Shown here: one piece after another, positions 22,301 to 33,265 of the stretch
Position numbering within the stretch: the first letter of the stretch is position 1
How the letters are laid out: each line of letters opens with the position of its first letter
Assembly (NCBI GenBank): GCA_963971285.1
Contig: OZ020250.1
Location: 12,818,499-12,882,498 of the forward strand
Length of the DNA: 64,000 nt
DNA from: Astropecten irregularis
Lineage: Eukaryota; Echinodermata; Asteroidea; Paxillosida; Astropectinidae
Reading direction: 5' to 3'
The notes under the pieces: model-generated
What the model saw: the letters and a program-made list of their open reading frames with translations, nothing else
Databases searched by the model: none
Told to the model about the DNA's origin: nothing
Translations under genes and position numbers: made by a program

Positions 22301-25300
22301 TTACAGTCCTCCTGGAATTTGGGATATTGTGTGTGGATATTGTTTACGGCAAGCTCCCTGCACCCATAGCCCAGCCAGATGAACTATAATTGACCGGTGG
22401 CTGATATATGAGTTTCAAGCAAAGCAAAACTAAACCTGAGCTGAAGGGGTTCATGACAGCACGGAAAAATGAACACCGAAAAATAAGCATTCCCGTGCCA
22501 TGTCACGTGATTGGCTATCTGCTCGACCAATCAAAACTTCACAATCTCATATAATGACGGTTTACGAATAACGAATTGACCACTCACTGTTCGTGAAGTC
22601 TAAGCACCCTGTGGACTATAGGAATATCTCGTCCCTCGATCTTAAAGACAACAATCTCTCCAACTCGGATGGGATCTTCTTGGTAATTGGTCAGGAAAAG
22701 CAGGTCACCACGATGGAATGCTGGCTCCATGCTTCCACTGTGCGGAGAAAATAGCCAAATTGCAATACCGAAATTGAAATTTCAAAACTGAAATTGAGAG
22801 GTTAAAACAGCACACAATTATGGGAACCATTTGGTCAACTTCGTCAAATGTATCTAGACCAACTTACTTCCATAGTTCCTTTCACCTTGACGTTAATGGT
22901 CAAGATGGAGGCAGCCATAGCTGGTCCATCACATTCCAACCTACCTATGTAGGAAAACCTTCACACCAATCTGACCTCTAATGGTCCAGATGGAGGCAGC
23001 CATAGCTAAGGAACGTCAAATAATATGGAGGATACGCTAAAATGGGATCCGGATCAGCACGATCCCTGATCTCGTGCGTGAAACAAACAGGTCCCTATTC
23101 ACCAATCATGTCTCTAATGGTCCACCTGGAGGCATCCATAGTTGGTACATGTATATTCCATACATTTATGGTCAACCTGTAGTCCTGTATAGAGTATAGA
23201 CTTGGCCACATGAAAGAATCCAGGAACCATTACTTGTCCATGCCTTTGACCATGCTTACATGTTTGTAAATTGTACACCATGGCCGTACAGTATGTCCCC
23301 TATACAGCTATAATGGCCATCTGGATCATTACACCATTAGGCCTACACCAACCACACCATTAGAAATTGAGTTAATTGATTGTTGACCAGCAAGGTAACC
23401 GAGGACAAGGCTTTGTCTTCTCTATTGTCCCTGTATTTTATTACATGCCCAAAGACTAAGCACATATTTGTAGGTCCGAGAATGATTTTGAATAAAAGAA
23501 GTTCATTTGAGGACAAGAATGGTTTCATTGTAATTTTCCTTTAACCTCCTCTCCTGGAGAGCCCATAACTTACCTCAAGACGACAACGATAGGACTCTCA
23601 CTGCCTGTGACCACCATCAATCCCTTCCAGATCATCAAGGCTGACGATACTATCATTCCAAAATTCAGTACTTGATAGAACAGCTGTTGAAAGCAGGACA
23701 AACAAAAAGGACAGTTGAGTGAATAGCATACTGCAAAATGTAATTATGTCAATCCAAACTAGAGCTTAAATTCATAGATGAAATGGTGGTGAAACATTGC
23801 AGCACCTACCGCGACTCCGAGATCATGAATTCGCCTGAATTTGTTTTTCTGATCCTCATACATCTGTTATGCTTATAAATTTTCATAAATTGACTCACAA
23901 CGTTTTTATGAAAAAAATCGACCCTCTGTGCCACCCTGCTCGAGGAAAGATGTCCGTTACTAGTTCATTCATAAATTTTGAGCATTGACCAAACCATTGT
24001 TGTATCACAATCTAGCTGCAGTAGAGGTACTGTATGTGCTGCAATGTTTCACCAAAATTTCATCTATAAATTGTTGTTTTCAAAACCCATAGAAGACTTT
24101 TTTTCCTGGCTAGCCAATCAGGCCAGCTTACTTCAGATTTAACTAGCCTGTTTAGATCTTTACTAGCCTGTACATTATGTTGATCCATACCTTAACATGT
24201 AGGTTCTTAATTTTGTTTACTAGCCCAACGGGCAACCAAGTGAGTCTAGTGCGGTTTTTACTAGACATTGTACGCCAGGCTAGTACTATTTCGAGCCCTG
24301 CATAGCGTTACGACACCCCTAAAAGTGACAGTGCTAAAACTTGTAGTAGGCTCGAGGAGGATCATTCTAAATACATGTAGGGACGTTCATGAACATTAGT
24401 CCAGTCTGCCCCTTTGGTTAGTCTGGCACCAAGCTTCTAAAGTAACTCACCCAAATGACTTTTCATCTGTTGGGTCCGAGTACTAGACTAATCCAGAGTG
24501 GACTAATGAGTAATGTACACGAACGGTGAAGTATGGTTAACATACATGTAGACCGTATTGCAAATATAGCGACCGCGGGGACTTGTGGGATGCACAAGGG
24601 TCGAAATGCCAGCACTTGCTTACTTTTGGTCAGTTCTCTTTGTACATCAATTGTGTCACATGAACATGCAGATCGACCAAAATGTATCCAACAATGTAGA
24701 CACAGTAACTGGGGCACTGAACTCCCTTTTTGGGGTTGACGGTTGGTCTAGCGCCCCAGAGAATCCCATAGCCTTAAATGTGTTGTACACAGAAAAAAAA
24801 TTGTACTTCATGGTACTTGCACCAAAAATGTCCCTAAATGATATCAAAGACATCACAGCTTTCGGTTTGGAAATCGCTCAAACTCTTCTTGGGGCCGATT
24901 TCATAAAGCTCTGCGACGCGTCGCAACTCGATTTGCGACGCGTCCTAGCTGCGACGCGTCGCATCTATGCGATGAGTCCATAGAGAAAGGATGCCTCTTA
25001 ACTCTGCGACGCGTCGTAAGTTTTATGAAACCGGCCCTTGGAATGTCAAGGATGAAATGCAGAGCGGTGCTCACAATCTTTCCCTTGTGATAAAAGTCTA
25101 TGCTTTCCAATGGAAATCCAGACGATAGTTTCAGGCTTTTTTGGATCGTCCGCCATCTTGTGTGGTTCTCTGCCACACACACGTGAATTTATGCTTGTTT
25201 CTAATTTGCAGAAACCAAGATGTTGGATGATCTGAAACGATCGTCAGGATTTCCATCGGAAAACATTGATTTTTGATTTTGATTTTTAGACCGACAGTCA

Positions 25301-28223
25301 ACCCCAATATTAGAAAAAGGAGTTCAGTGCCCCAGTTACTGGGTCTACCAACAATGCCTTGCGGAAGCTTGTCTTGGTAACTAAAAATGCTAGGCCTATT
25401 TTTGCGATATACAGGGTGTCGCAGAAAAAACGAAACCGAGATTTGTCAGTGTTTAATCCTATTTTAATTTTACTTTTGAATAATAAATGACACATGTCTG
25501 GAAACTGGAAAGCTTATTTCCTCAGCTTTCATTTGATACCATTCACATGATCCATACTTCACGCATGAGTGAGTAAAGACAATATGAAACAAGGCTATCA
25601 AAAAGTAATTTGCACAACGATATATTTATTTGAAAGAATCAATCACATTTCAAGAAACTACATTTCCTAGCCTTTCAGATGATGCCTCAGTCAAGTAAAA
25701 TGAGCAAGGGATGACAGAGATATCTGCCTTTAAATATGGATTGAATTTTCATTGTTGTGTTTTTTTGTTTTTTTCAAATCCTTTTTCACACCTGACTGAT
25801 TTTTCCCATGAAAGGATGCGGATATGAAATAAACTTGTTATGGATTAATCACACAATCTTGAGTAATAAATGATACATCTAGAAATCTTAGTTCCCCCTC
25901 TTCACACTTGTGTGAATAAAAAGAATAGAAAAGAAAGACTAAGTGACTAAATCCGGACGGGAAAGAAGGAATGGAAGGATGGCAGGGGTTTTAACACGCA
26001 CGTTCTTAATGGACATAATGGATCCGCATCCATTCATACAAAAAATCGGTCAGGTATAAACGAAGGATTTGAAAAACATGAATGTTCAATCCATATTTAA
26101 AGGCAGATATCTCTGTCATCCCTAGCTCATTTTTTTTTTACTGAGGCATAATTTGAAAGGCCAGGAAATGTAGTTTCTAGAAATGTGATTGATTCTTTAA
26201 AATAAAAATATCGTTGTGCAAATTACTTTTTGATAGTCTTGCTTCATATTGTCTTTACTCACTCATGCGTGAAGTATGGATCATATGAATGGTATCAAAT
26301 GAAAGCTGAGGAAATTCCAGATATGTGTCATTTATTATTCAAAAGTGAAATTAAAATAGGATTAAACACTGACAAATCTCGGTTTCGTTTTTTCTGGGAC
26401 ACCCTGTATACCTTATTGAGCTGCGAAAGGTAAACGCTGCAGGTGTTACAGTAAAATATTTTGTAAAATAGTCACCTGGGGTGCGTTCCACTCCAGCTAA
26501 CTACGCGCACAGCACACAATGTGCGCCACCGTTTTCAAACCGGAACGCGCTGTTCACCAAACACGCACACAACGTTCGCCTAACATAGCTAACGGTAGAC
26601 TTGGGGCCAAGTCTTTCTTAGTCCGCGCGGTGATTGTCTCTTTTTTTTTCCCGCAACTCTCACGAAACCGCGCGAGACTCATGGCTACGGCGAGAGTTCA
26701 GCTCTCGGCCCGGGACCGCTCAAAAAGAAAGACTTGGGAAACCTGTTTTCACTTTGTACACGGCCTATGGGCTCTTTAGCCGAAATCGTACGGACGCTTC
26801 TGATTGGCCAATCTTTATTAAATATATGAATATTCTTTATGTAGGCCTACACTAGCTACATCCTGCACGTGTACACTAGGGCTGATTCACGTTGAATACA
26901 TACAACCACAGCCGTCGCACGTATATATCTAGCTACAGTATATAGCTGCAGTATGACCTTGATAATGAGACTTTTAACTCGTGGGTCGTGAAATTAATAT
27001 GTGCATGTTTGTTTTTATCTTCTTTGTGCATATTAGGAATATCTTATCCGTCTTACTAACTGTAGCTATAGTGTAGACCTACGTACATCAGGTACATGTT
27101 AACCTACACACTTGCTTAAACAAATTATTGACATTTACCGTAGGTATTATTCATTTCCATGAACAATGCACGTATGTTAAACTAATAGATTAAGTTCCAG
27201 CTTAATACAAAATTATTTATTAAATCATTCAACTTATGAAGTAATTGAGCAACAACCATAATTTGAAAATGCTGTCCAATGTAAGTAGTAAGTACACCAC
27301 TGCTGCCTTATTTGAAATTGTATACACCCTCAAATAAAATGGACTCGTCTTAACGGCCGTCTCTACGGCAACCGTAATGCAAAGCACGCCCATACGTGAA
27401 TAAATGAATGTGTGTCTAAAACGGGTTTCCCAAGTCTTTCTTTTTGAGCGGTCCCGGGCCGAGAGCTGAACTCTCGCCGTAGCCATGAGTCTCGCGCGGT
27501 TTCGCGGGAGTTGCGGGGAAAAAAGAGACAATCACCGCACGGACTAAGAAAGACTTAGCCCCAAGTCTAAGCTAACGGTGTAGAGGAGGTGTTTGCTGAA
27601 GTTGGCTAACTACTTTGAATGAAAGATGGACGCAGTACGCAACACATGTTCGCAGTTTGTTGCGTGTGCATTCCACTACAAAATCCAAGCGTAACGCAAA
27701 CAGCGCGAACATGTTCGCGTATGTTCGCGCAAGCGGAACGTACCCCTGGTCACTGGGCCCAGTGAATAACTGTAACTTGTAAGTAACGTTTGTGAACCAT
27801 TCAAATATGGCAGATTTGTGTACATAAATTCAACCGTATGGATGACAAGGTCAATGAATTATGGGGAAATGGTCCTTATTTTGTTTAACATTTTGCCATT
27901 TTTGGTTTTTGAAGAAAGTCATTTGGAATGGTAAAATTAACAATTCAATAGCTAAGGGCTACTGTAGTGAACCTTTACCATCATAATTGACCGGGCACTG
28001 TTACTGAATTGAAGTGAAGGACCGTCTATGATGAATGGATTCTTTCATACACGTAAAGTAATGGGAAACCCTAACCACCCAACACAATGCATGATTTTAT
28101 ATTCCGCTAACACAAAATCATCTTCAACAAACCCGATTAACAAATAAATAATTACACTTAAATAGTACAAACCTGGCGCTTGTTCATTCGCCGAACCTCG
28201 TCTAAAAACTCAAAGTCAAACAT
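19328..28223 (-). CDS. SEC11A: Signal peptidase complex catalytic subunit SEC11 (five exons, complete)
   Basis: Serine protease subunit of the endoplasmic reticulum signal peptidase complex, which cuts signal peptides from secretory and membrane proteins. Joining 28173-28223, 23574-23683, 22588-22737, 21164-21341 and 19328-19378 (phases 0, 2, 2, 0) gives 179 codons, the length of vertebrate SEC11A. A short cytosolic N-terminus ([17 protein letters not shown]) leads into one membrane segment (about 19-47). The catalytic Ser56 lies in SGSMEP, His96 in IVHRV, and the acidic residue in KGDNNMVDD (about 121-122). The C-terminus [10 protein letters not shown] is conserved. All donors are GT and acceptors AG. 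The introns (1.2, 0.8, 1.8 and 4.5 kb in 3'-to-5' genomic order) are full of MITEs. The A versus C paralogue call is by overall similarity; an invertebrate may have a single gene. Confidence 0.95.
19379..20026. other. SEC11 intron 4, tandemly duplicated segment
   Basis: The block ACAGTGTTGGATTTTGAAGG…ACAGGACTGTA occurs at about 19804 and 19919, in direct orientation about 115 bp apart. A weaker relative lies near 19500. No coding signal. Confidence 0.6.
20027..20526. mobile_element. MITE with TTTAAAGGGTACCTGAA ends in SEC11 intron
   Basis: Left TTTAAAGGGTACCTGAAGTA matches the reverse complement of the right end TATTTCAGGTAACCTTTAAA. About 500 bp; internal frames on both strands are uninformative. 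Confidence 0.75.
20599..20764. mobile_element. Fold-back MITE in SEC11 intron
   Basis: GGCGATTCACAA…GTGCGC at the left pairs with GCGCACTATTGTGAATCGCC at the right. Inner pairs GAGTTTGCAACGCGTTGG/CCAACGCATTGCAAACTC and CTGCGCAT/ATGCGCAG make a long hairpin. Confidence 0.85.
20880..21030 (-). mobile_element. tRNA-derived SINE, best A and B boxes in the window
   Basis: The reverse strand contains GGATAGCTCAGTTGGTAGGG and GTCGCAGGTTCGAACCCCGC, spaced as in a tRNA. It is followed by TAGTAAATTATT and flanked by the family's CCAACGTAGGG motif. The tRNA fold is incomplete, so this is a SINE head. Confidence 0.8.
21164..21341 (-). CDS. SEC11A: SEC11 exon 4
   Basis: 178 nt from acceptor …TTATATAG to donor TTTAAG/GTAAGC. 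It encodes the luminal segment with [37 protein letters not shown] and YPKFK. The split first codon completes a glutamine. Confidence 0.95.
21446..21586. mobile_element. Fold-back MITE, GGGGCCGATTTCACTAACG family
   Basis: Left GGGGCCGATTTCACTAACGC and right TTTAGTGAAATCGGCCCC, with inner GCGATCATCGC pairing. The closest relative is at 38783-38907; a more distant one lies at 24892-25038. Confidence 0.85.
21587..22587. other. SEC11 intron 3
   Basis: It contains a SINE-tail fragment near 21715-21810 (AACCACAAGGGAAACTGACT, ATTGACTGGAGCG) and otherwise unrecognised sequence. Confidence 0.5.
22588..22737 (-). CDS. SEC11A: SEC11 exon 3 (catalytic Ser and His)
   Basis: 150 nt, acceptor TCTCCGCACAG and donor GAACA/GTGAGT. 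It encodes [17 protein letters not shown], the [13 protein letters not shown] strand and [12 protein letters not shown], so both catalytic motifs lie in this exon. Confidence 0.96.
22738..23573. other. SEC11 intron 2 with diverged direct repeats
   Basis: A unit containing AATGGTCNNNNTGGAGGCA(G/T)CCATAG appears at about 22895, 22979 and 23113, each followed by TWGGTNC/AAGGA variants. This looks like a decayed minisatellite. No exon. Confidence 0.55.
23574..23683 (-). CDS. SEC11A: SEC11 exon 2 (transmembrane segment)
   Basis: 110 nt, acceptor GCTTTCAACAG and donor TTGAG/GTAAGT. It encodes [20 protein letters not shown] and [16 protein letters not shown], ending two bases into the serine codon of SGSMEP. 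Confidence 0.96.
23684..24689. other. SEC11 intron 1, proximal part
   Basis: Includes an inverted pair (AAATTCATAGATGAAAT at 23768 against ATTTCATCTATAAATT near 24057) flanking CTGCAATGTTTCACCA-type repeats, suggesting an eroded MITE at about 23764-24075. No coding signal. Confidence 0.45.
24690..25355. mobile_element. Fold-back element in SEC11 intron 1
   Basis: GTAGACACAGTAACTGGGGC… at 24694-24748 is inverted at 25287-25351 (…GCCCCAGTTACTGGGTCTAC). A further MITE is nested inside at 24892-25038. The plus-strand frame at 24585-24983 crosses these repeats and is not a gene. Confidence 0.65.
24892..25038. mobile_element. Nested MITE with repeated GCGACGCGTCGC palindromes
   Basis: Ends GGGGCCGATTTCATAAAGCT and TTTTATGAAACCGGCCC are inverted. 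The interior carries about four copies of GCGACGCGTCG or near variants. Confidence 0.8.
25412..26406. mobile_element. Tc1/mariner-like fold-back, about 1 kb, TA duplication
   Basis: CAGGGTGTCGCAGAAAAAAC at the left and GGACACCCTG at the right, each bordered by TA. Arms of about 330 bp are complementary with few differences (e.g. CGAGATTTGTCAGTGTTTAA, CACGCATGAGTGAGTAAAGA). The roughly 300-bp centre lacks a transposase. Confidence 0.9.
26476..27748. mobile_element. 1.27-kb DNA element with GGGGTGCGTTCC ends and inner inverted repeats
   Basis: Outer ends GGGGTGCGTTCCACT and GGAACGTACCCC are imperfectly inverted. Inside, 26599-26747 is inverted at 27425-27567 with high identity (CTCTCGGCCCGGGACCGCTC, CTCATGGCTACGGCGAGAG). 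The inner pair may be a second fold-back. ORFs inside these arms mirror each other and are not genes. Confidence 0.7.
28173..28223 (-). CDS. SEC11A: SEC11 exon 1 with start codon
   Basis: ATG at 28223-28221 with sequence context GCCCAAAATG, then 17 codons ([17 protein letters not shown]) to donor CGCCAG/GTTTGT in phase 0. The [10 protein letters not shown] motif is typical of SEC11 N-termini and fixes the start. Confidence 0.93.
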
Positions 28224-29639
28224 TTTGGGCGTAAATCCTTGCAAAGTCTAAACGGAAAAATCAGAAAATACGGCAAATGATGTGCTGCCCTACAACAACA
28301 CCGTATGTGACATCTTTGTACATGTGGTTTTCGATCATTGGAGCATTTTCAACGAGCGCCCTCTGTCGCCACGATATGATATGTGTGCGATCGACCAGTG
28401 CATACAGTCACTGTGAGATCGGGGGGCACATTTTTTCCCCCTGGTGGATTTACAGAATATTTCACTAATAAAGCGAGCCATCTTGAATAAAAGTCTTATC
28501 TTTACAAATGGAAGGGACATAAGTGTCATCTGGATGGGAGTCTTATGTTTATTATATTCAAATCTTCATTCTGAAATTCCATCGGCCGTTTTCGGAGTCC
28601 ATAAAATGAATCATTGTCTTTGAGGTTAGGCCAGTTTACTAACAATACAATCGCCACCGAAACTCGATTTTAACATGAAGTCGCGCAATTTCTGACTGAT
28701 TAAGTAATTTGTTTCATATAAAATTGCCGACATCTCTGTACTGCAATTATTAATGCCCCAGTCCATTTCACATTCAATTGCAGAATGTTCTAACAAAACA
28801 GCCGTCTGTCGTTATTCTGAACTGAAAATATTTTTTTTTTTTTGGTTTTAGATTAGACCCCATGCATTAGCCCTCACTTCTCCAAATTTCAACACGAGTC
28901 AATGGTCTGCGTTCACACAACACAGCTTATAACCCATCTAACGAGCCCTTTTCACACTGCAGTCCTTGCGAGTCGTGATCCAAATCCGGCCCTCAAGTGA
29001 GGGACGGACATGCATTAATTGCTTCGCCAAAGATTTCTTGAATACTTATTGTCAGTAAAAAACATGTGAATGTTTAGCCCTGACACCAGTGCAAGTTGGC
29101 CACATGCCATTTTCAATTTGTCTATTTTGGTGTTTTTTTTAAAGAAGATTTTAGGGCGTGAGGGACGGACATTAATAAAAAGGACTACCTTCACCTCAGT
29201 CTACAGATCTTTTTTCATTATTATTACTTGGAAACATTTTCAACTTTGGTTAATTAAATAGTGTAAGAAATATCTTTTATATTAAAAAAATATTGTTCTT
29301 TCTTAGTGAAAAGAAGTTATCTTTAAGGGTGTTGAAGGAAATTTATTTCATGTTTTTGGATGTTACCTAATTTGGATCACGCTCAAAACGTCGGGTCCAT
29401 CCCGTGTAAATTCTTCCACTATATAAACGTTCGCGTAATACTGCAACACAAAATGCGCTTCAAGATAATCAAACCACCAATTTGATTTACACCGAGTAAG
29501 ATTTACTGCCACTACATCAGCCAACTTCAATACGCAGAGTAACACTGTGAACAGTTTATGGTAAAGATTCCAAACTTTATATTCCCGTGTTCAAACATAT
29601 TGTTCTATAATCACAAACAAACATTATTTTGTGAAATAA
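28224..29639. other. Upstream region of SEC11, nothing coding recognised
   Basis: Expected to hold the SEC11 promoter on the minus strand, but no TATA box or initiator can be assigned with confidence. GAGCGCCCTCTGTCG at 28354-28368 resembles the CTCF core. Otherwise AT-rich unique-looking sequence. Confidence 0.4.
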
Positions 29640-29875
29640 CCACAAGGGAAACTGACTGAGTTTAAAGTCATTGAAAAGTGAACAAAGAAAAATTTACTGA
29701 AGCGGGATTCGCACCGGCGACCTCCTGAATACCGTAGAGGCGCTCTACCAATTGAGCAATCCAGCCCTACGTTGGTGGTGACCCCAATAGTCAACTATCT
29801 TTGTTCGTTTGGCAGTCATGTCAGAAGCCAGGTTCGAATCCCGCTCCAGTCAATTTTTCTTTGTTCACTTTTCAA
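29640..29875 (-). mobile_element. tRNA-derived SINE copy with partial second head
   Basis: The reverse strand has GATTGCTCAATTGGTAGAGC (A box), GTCGCCGGTGCGAATCCCGC (B box), then the tail TTTTTCTTTGTTCACTTTTC and CAGTTTCCCTTGTGGTTA. On the plus strand 29822-29875 repeats a B-box-plus-tail piece (AGGTTCGAATCCCGCTCCAG), so two SINE parts face each other. Confidence 0.75.
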
Positions 29876-30572
29876 AAATTATTTTGATTAAAGTAGAAGA
29901 CACTTCACATTCTCTGTGGGTTATCTGTTTATTGCTCAATCTCGTGTCACGCAATCATTTTACAGCATTGCAATCTTATTGTTTAGTCTATTGTTTATAA
30001 TAGGATCTGTCTGTAGAGAAACATAACATTACTCCAACCTGTTGATAATAATTTTTCATCTTTCCGGTCATTTTGTCAGAAGAATCACAGATTTTTTTTA
30101 TGTATCTAATTTCACTTTGCATTAATTTTAAGATATTTAATTTACAAAAATCAATAAAAAAAAAAAAATCTATTATTAATCATGCAGTAAATAGCGAAAG
30201 GGGACTGAGAACTGTGAAATTTGACATTGTCGAGAAAATAAATTCCTTTTTAAAGTGTCCGTCCTTTTTATATACAAATATTTTACTGTGGGGCAAGTGA
30301 TATGACCTGACAAATCAAGACATTGTCATTTTCCGGTATTGTCAAGTGCACAGTATGATAAGCAGACTTCGCACAGTGACACAACTGATCTTCTACCTGA
30401 CTATTATAATTACCATCAAACGATTTGAGAACAACATTAAAAAGGGTAATTAATTACTGTCTTAAACACTTACACATTGGCAGCTTTCTGTATATAATGT
30501 TCTATAGGACGAGTATTTTTAATTACATGTGCTTGCTCGCTTAATTATTTCGTAAGTAATTATTTCAACAAT
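29876..30572. other. Intergenic sequence, nothing recognised
   Basis: AT-rich, with a poly-A run near 30154. No exon or transposon ends. Confidence 0.4.
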
Positions 30573-31184
30573 TAAAGGTAGTATCATACTCATTGGCGCA
30601 CCCAGCTCAGGGAGGGGGCCTCAGGAGGCTTGAGACCCCCCCCCCCCCCCCAAGAGGGTCCCTGAAAAAAAATGTGGGAAAAATGTGGGAGAGGGAAAGG
30701 GAGAGGAGGGGGGGGGGGAGGGGGGGGAGTCACAAAATGTTTGTTGGGCGTTTTGTTGGAGAACAATTTTCTTTGAGCCCCCCCCCCCCCCCCCCACCCC
30801 CAAGAAAAAATCCTGGGTGCGCCGGTGATCATACTTTGGTAAGAAACCAAAACAGAAATGTTCACAGATTTACGTATTATTTTCAGGGTATAAAGATGGT
30901 GGTGGTAGAAACATACCATTAAAATGTTTCCATCTGAGTTCTGAAATGATGTATTTATCCAGAAATTAGTTAAACAACGCCCGAAAATCTTTTTGATCTT
31001 TTAAAAGATCAAAAATAAAAGAGACTTAAGAAATACTGTGGCTGTTTTTCACTGTTTTCTCCAAACGTGGGCACCTTATGGGACTGAAATTTTCACAGAT
31101 GATTGTTACTGTACCTGTCTTGATATTTTTGCTCATGAATCTGTATTTCTTTGATAAAAACCAAAGTATGATACTACCTTTCAT
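30573..31184 (+). mobile_element. MITE of the AAAGGTAGTATCATAC family, split by a hAT-like insertion
   Basis: The left end ATTAAAGGTAGTATCATACT (30571-30590) is interrupted by 30591-30827 and resumes at ATCATACTTTGGTAAG (30828). The right end CCAAAGTATGATACTACCTT is intact. The body matches 16137-16500. Confidence 0.9.
30591..30827. mobile_element. hAT-like MITE with perfect 8-bp target duplication
   Basis: 237 bp with ends CATTGGCGCACCCAG and CTGGGTGCGCCGGTG. The 8-mer ATCATACT lies on both sides (30583-30590, 30828-30835). The interior is mostly poly-C/poly-G and AG-rich, with no transposase. Confidence 0.92.
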
Positions 31185-31397
31185 AAATTAACTAATTTAA
31201 CATCGCAAAAAAAGTTTCCGCAGACTGCAACTAGACGATCTATTAAAGGCTTAAAATCACCACCAACACTCAATAACATGATTATATAATACGTCGACAA
31301 AGCCTATTGGTTTTAACTTAACAATTAAAATAATTAATGATCAGTGCAAAAACTCCTTTATGGGGAAAACATAATCATAATGTTCATTGGGTCACTC

Positions 31398-32005
31398 ATT
31401 AGGGAGACTTTCACATAGGGTCGTTCACAAACTTAATTGTAAACATCATCCAAACCAATGAACTTCAATTTGACATATTGAACGAATTCTCTGTCTTAAA
31501 GTATGGACAGTAAAAATATGCCTTTAAAGGCATTGCATACGTTTGGTAATGACTCTCAAAATTTATGGCAATAAAAACTTACTTGGTGAGAAGTACAGCT
31601 GCTTTGGATAGTATAATGCATATTGAGAAACGTTCAATTCTAAGTACCGCGGTTATGGGAAAATATGTCACTTTTTATCTCCAAAAATTATGAATCTGAG
31701 AAGCGTTATGGCCGTAATGCTTCTCAGCTATTGACTAACTGTTCTCTGGCGTGAAATAACCGCTCTAGTTTGTCGCCAAAATCTCAAAAACGCTACCACC
31801 TTTTGAATTGAAACTTTCACAGGTTAGTTTTATGGTATATATATACAATTATATTGGTTTGAAACAAACAGTATTCTCAAATTACCAAACGTATGCAATC
31901 CCTTTAAAGGGTAGCTGGTATAATAGGGAGACACCGAAAAGTCTCCCTATTTGCAGATGTCTCCCAAATGTTCACTTTTAGACGCCAAAGTGTCTCCCTA
32001 ATATG
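31398..32005. mobile_element. Outer element with ATTAGGGAGAC ends containing a nested MITE
   Basis: ATTAGGGAGACTTTCACA at the left and AAGTGTCTCCCTAAT at the right are inverted. AGTCTCCCTA and GATGTCTCCC also recur near the right end. The element 31521-31910 sits inside. Limits moderately certain. Confidence 0.5.
31521..31910. mobile_element. MITE with CCTTTAAAGGCATTGCATAC ends
   Basis: 390 bp, left CCTTTAAAGGCATTGCATAC and right GTATGCAATCCCTTTAAAGG, continuing as GTTTGGTAAT/ATTACCAAAC. No ORF. Confidence 0.88.
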
Positions 32006-32376
32006 TAATTTACGAATTGTAATGATAAAATGCAAATCAACAAAACAGTCTTGTAAGAGTTAACCACTATTCATCGCGATGGACCGGAGATCCAGTGACA
32101 ATAATTGATTTTTGTACCGAGGTGGATATGTATCCCACAATCTGTATTATACGCTTGTGTCTGTTTGACTCAGCTTGCTTTGCAATTGGTTCGTCGGGAA
32201 AAAGCAAAGATATACACTGAAATACACTGACTTAGATCTTTCATCAGTGCTTCATCAGAAATATTGTAGATCATGTCCCATGACATTACATGTTGATATG
32301 AAAGTTAATGCCATTTTTAAAGTTTTTTTTCTTTTTCAGTAGTCAAATGTTTACCTAAGTTTGAAATGCGCCGTGT

Positions 32377-32940
32377 TTAAAGGGTTCCTGCAGTGCTTTT
32401 TTCAGTCAGGTTATTTTATTGCCTTCATACAGAGAATATACTGACAAATAATGAATGGCAACCCCCATTTTGGTTTCAAACCAGCGTTTTGTTTTCCTTT
32501 GAATGGCTTTGTAAAACGGGGGATTTTCACGCATACTCATGTAGGGAACCAACAGCAAAAATATAACTTGAAAAAACATAAATAAAGGAAGAGGCAAACT
32601 TGACCTACAGAAATGGTTTGGTAAAAAAATTACACCACCAGTTGAGTGAAAGGAACATATTGGGCAAAATAAAACCCATTAAGGAGGAAAAGGTCTGCCA
32701 GAAAACCTTTAAAACAACTGCAACTTTTTGTGTACAAATCAATTGGGTTACTGCTCTCAGTTCCCCAGATGACATCACAGTTTTGCTCATGAATATTGAA
32801 ATGCTAATCAGCATACAAACTCAAAAACCTGTTTTTAACCCTGAATCAGTGTGAGGAAGTGGGTAAAATCACAATCCCCATGTACAGTTTTTTATTGGCA
32901 CATGTTCAAACCCAATATTTCCATTGCAGAGACCCTTTAA
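32377..32940. mobile_element. MITE with TTAAAGGGTTCCTGCAGTG ends
   Basis: The left TTAAAGGGTTCCTGCAGTG is mirrored by CATTGCAGAGACCCTTTAA at the right. About 564 bp; the overlapping short frames on both strands (32600-32854) are not genes. Confidence 0.75.
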
Positions 32941-33265
32941 TTTACAAAATTGACAAACAAACAATTATTTTCTATAATATTCCAAGGTGCAAGTATCAAT
33001 GTTGGTCTCCGAATACTAGGCTATATTCACAGTTAAATTTATAATAATACACACTATATTTTATCTATTTTTATGACGCCACTATACTTACATGTAGTTA
33101 TATTTACATAATTATTAATATTGTAGATTTGCAAACAGAAACCTAAATTAAAACCTTGCCGGAATGGTAACTGCAAAACATTCATCGTGATATTAACTAC
33201 AAAAATAGCTTCATATTCCAGTTTTTTATATCATTTAAGATTGGCAGTTAGTTAAAGTTTTAAGT

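Noticed and set aside
24585-24983. 132-codon plus-strand ORF as a gene
   Set aside because: It spans the fold-back arm and the nested palindromic MITE, and has no family resemblance or splice support.
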